Source: Actinomycetes bacterium (GTDB lineage Bacteria > Actinomycetota > Acidimicrobiia > Acidimicrobiales > RAAP-2). Taken from it: a stretch of 14,007 bases of DNA. Shown piece after piece: positions 12,876 through 14,007 of the stretch. The notes beneath the pieces were generated by a model. That model had not been told where the DNA came from, did not search any database, and was given only the letters and a program-made list of their open reading frames with translations. The DNA lies in assembly GCA_021795095.1 (NCBI GenBank), contig JAJYPU010000040.1, positions 1 through 14,007 on the forward strand, in the 5' to 3' direction. How positions within the stretch are numbered: position 1 is the first letter of the stretch; each line of letters opens with the position of its first letter. Position numbers and translations under genes: made by a program.

Positions 12876-14007
12876 TTATCCCCTCTGGACATAGCGCACG
12901 CGGCACGAATGGCCATTGGCCAGAGTGATCGTAAAGGTGAACGTCCCATCATGCGAACCCGCCTCGACTGACACTTTGACCTTCAAGATCCTGCCGTTGT
13001 CCTTCTGCACTCGAGCAGTCGTTCCCCCGTGACTGGCGATCGTGGGACGGCCCCAGAAGCCACGACCCCCAATCGTGATCACTACGGTTCGGCCAGTTAC
13101 GGCGTAGCCATGGACCCAAGCGGCGTGGAGCCTCACGGGGGCAACCCTGGCGGTGAACGTCATCGTCGTTGACGCCGAGCTCACCGACTGGTAGGTGGCA
13201 TCGGCGGCCTTGGTAGCAGTGACCGTGCAGGTACCCGCACGGGTCGCGTTCAATACCCCGCCAGTGATCGAACAGTTCGCCGAACCGGCACTCGTGACCG
13301 CGTAGGTCACCGCACTCGCGCCCGAACCACCACTTGAGGTGAGGGTGAGAGCCTTGCCGACCGTGCCCTTCGTACTGTTCAGGGTGATTGGTGCCTGGGC
13401 GAGTAACGTCACGTGGTGGGTCACCGTGAACGTCGGGTCACTCGAGAACGTGACCGTGACGGTTCCATTCGCCGATGCAGTGCCCAGCGCCACGAGACCA
13501 GTTGAGGTCAACTCGTAGATTGTGTCGCCGGCCACAATGCTCGGATCAGTGATCGTCATGGTGACCGGCGTCGTTGCCGATGGCGACGTGCCGCCTGGCG
13601 CCTCCCAGGCAACAGCGAAGGCGACCACGTAGGACTGACCCGCGGGGACTTGCGCAGTGAGAGCAACGGTGTCTGTCACCGGGTACATGCTCACGGTCGT
13701 GCCGCTGGGCAGCGCACCCACCGGCACCGTCACGGTCACGGTCGCTCCGTTTGAGGTCTGTAAGATCGACGTTGCGGCACCGGTCGACACACTCTTTGAC
13801 ACGGGAATCCCGTACGAGACCGTCCCGTCTGTGGACGCGCTCGACGGAGGTGGAGCGTTGGGGGGCCCGGTTGTCGAGCCCCCGCCGCCCCCACTTGATG
13901 CGGCCACGACGCTGAGGCTCTGCTGAACCTGGGTGGCGGCGGCGTAGTTGGCGTTGCCCGCGTCGTTGAAGTCGATGAGGCAGGTGCCCACGGCGGTGAA
14001 GCTGACC
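12876..14007 (-). CDS. C-terminal part of a large Ig-like/IPT repeat surface protein (start outside window)
   Basis: The frame is open through the right edge; at least 376 residues are visible and the start is missing. From the N-side: the end of a repeat with CLIDFNDAGNANYAAATQVQ, a Gly/Ser/Pro linker, a beta-rich domain (TVTVPVGALPSGTTVSMYPV ... FTVTHHV), an Ig-like repeat with SSGGSGASAVTYAVTSAG, CSITGGVLNATRAGTCTVTA and ATYQSVSS, and a final domain (VHGYAVTGRTVVITIGGRGF ... FTFTITLANGHSCRVRY) that looks like an IPT/TIG fold. Such multi-repeat proteins are common on actinobacterial surfaces, especially in Acidimicrobiia, and usually act in adhesion or as envelope scaffolds. No sortase motif or membrane anchor is at the C-terminus, so it is probably secreted or bound through its missing part. 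Stop TAA at 12876. Confidence 0.85.
   Translation of the reverse strand, partial: VSFTAVGTCLIDFNDAGNANYAAATQVQQSLSVVAASSGGGGGSTTGPPNAPPPSSASTDGTVSYGIPVSKSVSTGAATSILQTSNGATVTVTVPVGALPSGTTVSMYPVTDTVALTAQVPAGQSYVVAFAVAWEAPGGTSPSATTPVTMTITDPSIVAGDTIYELTSTGLVALGTASANGTVTVTFSSDPTFTVTHHVTLLAQAPITLNSTKGTVGKALTLTSSGGSGASAVTYAVTSAGSANCSITGGVLNATRAGTCTVTATKAADATYQSVSSASTTMTFTARVAPVRLHAAWVHGYAVTGRTVVITIGGRGFWGRPTIASHGGTTARVQKDNGRILKVKVSVEAGSHDGTFTFTITLANGHSCRVRYVQRG

Overview
This is a GC-rich window from an actinobacterium. GTG starts, 4-base gene overlaps, an OmpR-type two-component system next to PepSY proteins, and a secreted protein with Ig-like repeats all fit. My best guess is class Acidimicrobiia, but that is inference; no marker gene is present to prove it. 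No rRNA, tRNA or CRISPR array was seen.

Layout. (1) 1-552, minus strand: a small conserved protein followed by a 29-codon stump that resembles the N-terminus of an AbiEii-type nucleotidyltransferase toxin, probably a decayed toxin-antitoxin pair. (2) 604-2336, plus strand: a two-gene ABC-2 exporter (DrrA-like ATPase and permease) overlapping by 4 bases. (3) 2338-3185: two diverged direct copies of a ~235-bp element with ~30-bp terminal inverted repeats, bracketing one small membrane-protein gene of lower GC. This looks like a MITE pair with a passenger gene and is the most unusual structure here. (4) 3429-5557, minus strand: a 100-aa membrane protein overlapping a 609-aa secreted parallel beta-helix protein. 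(5) 5916-7889, minus strand: a 111-aa unknown protein overlapping an almost full-length YtcJ-type amidohydrolase, broken by one in-frame TGA and one frameshift. (6) 8044-12335, minus strand: a likely operon reading small secreted/anchored protein, sensor kinase, response regulator, a frameshifted small PepSY protein and an intact secreted PepSY protein, closed by a strong hairpin. (7) 12336-12875: a gene-poor gap with a possible transposase scrap. (8) 12876-14007, minus strand: the C-terminal part of a large Ig-like/IPT-repeat surface protein that enters from beyond the window.

How it works together. The clearest working unit is the two-component system with its PepSY partners: a membrane kinase with a large extracytoplasmic loop, its DNA-binding regulator, and exported PepSY proteins that could feed back on the sensor or on a secreted protease. 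The ABC exporter is a self-contained drug or lipid efflux pair. The beta-helix protein with its coupled membrane protein, and the repeat protein at the right edge, point to an envelope and carbohydrate-interaction theme. Three damaged genes (toxin, amidohydrolase, PepSY) and the repeat elements mark the window as a decaying, rearranging stretch of the genome.
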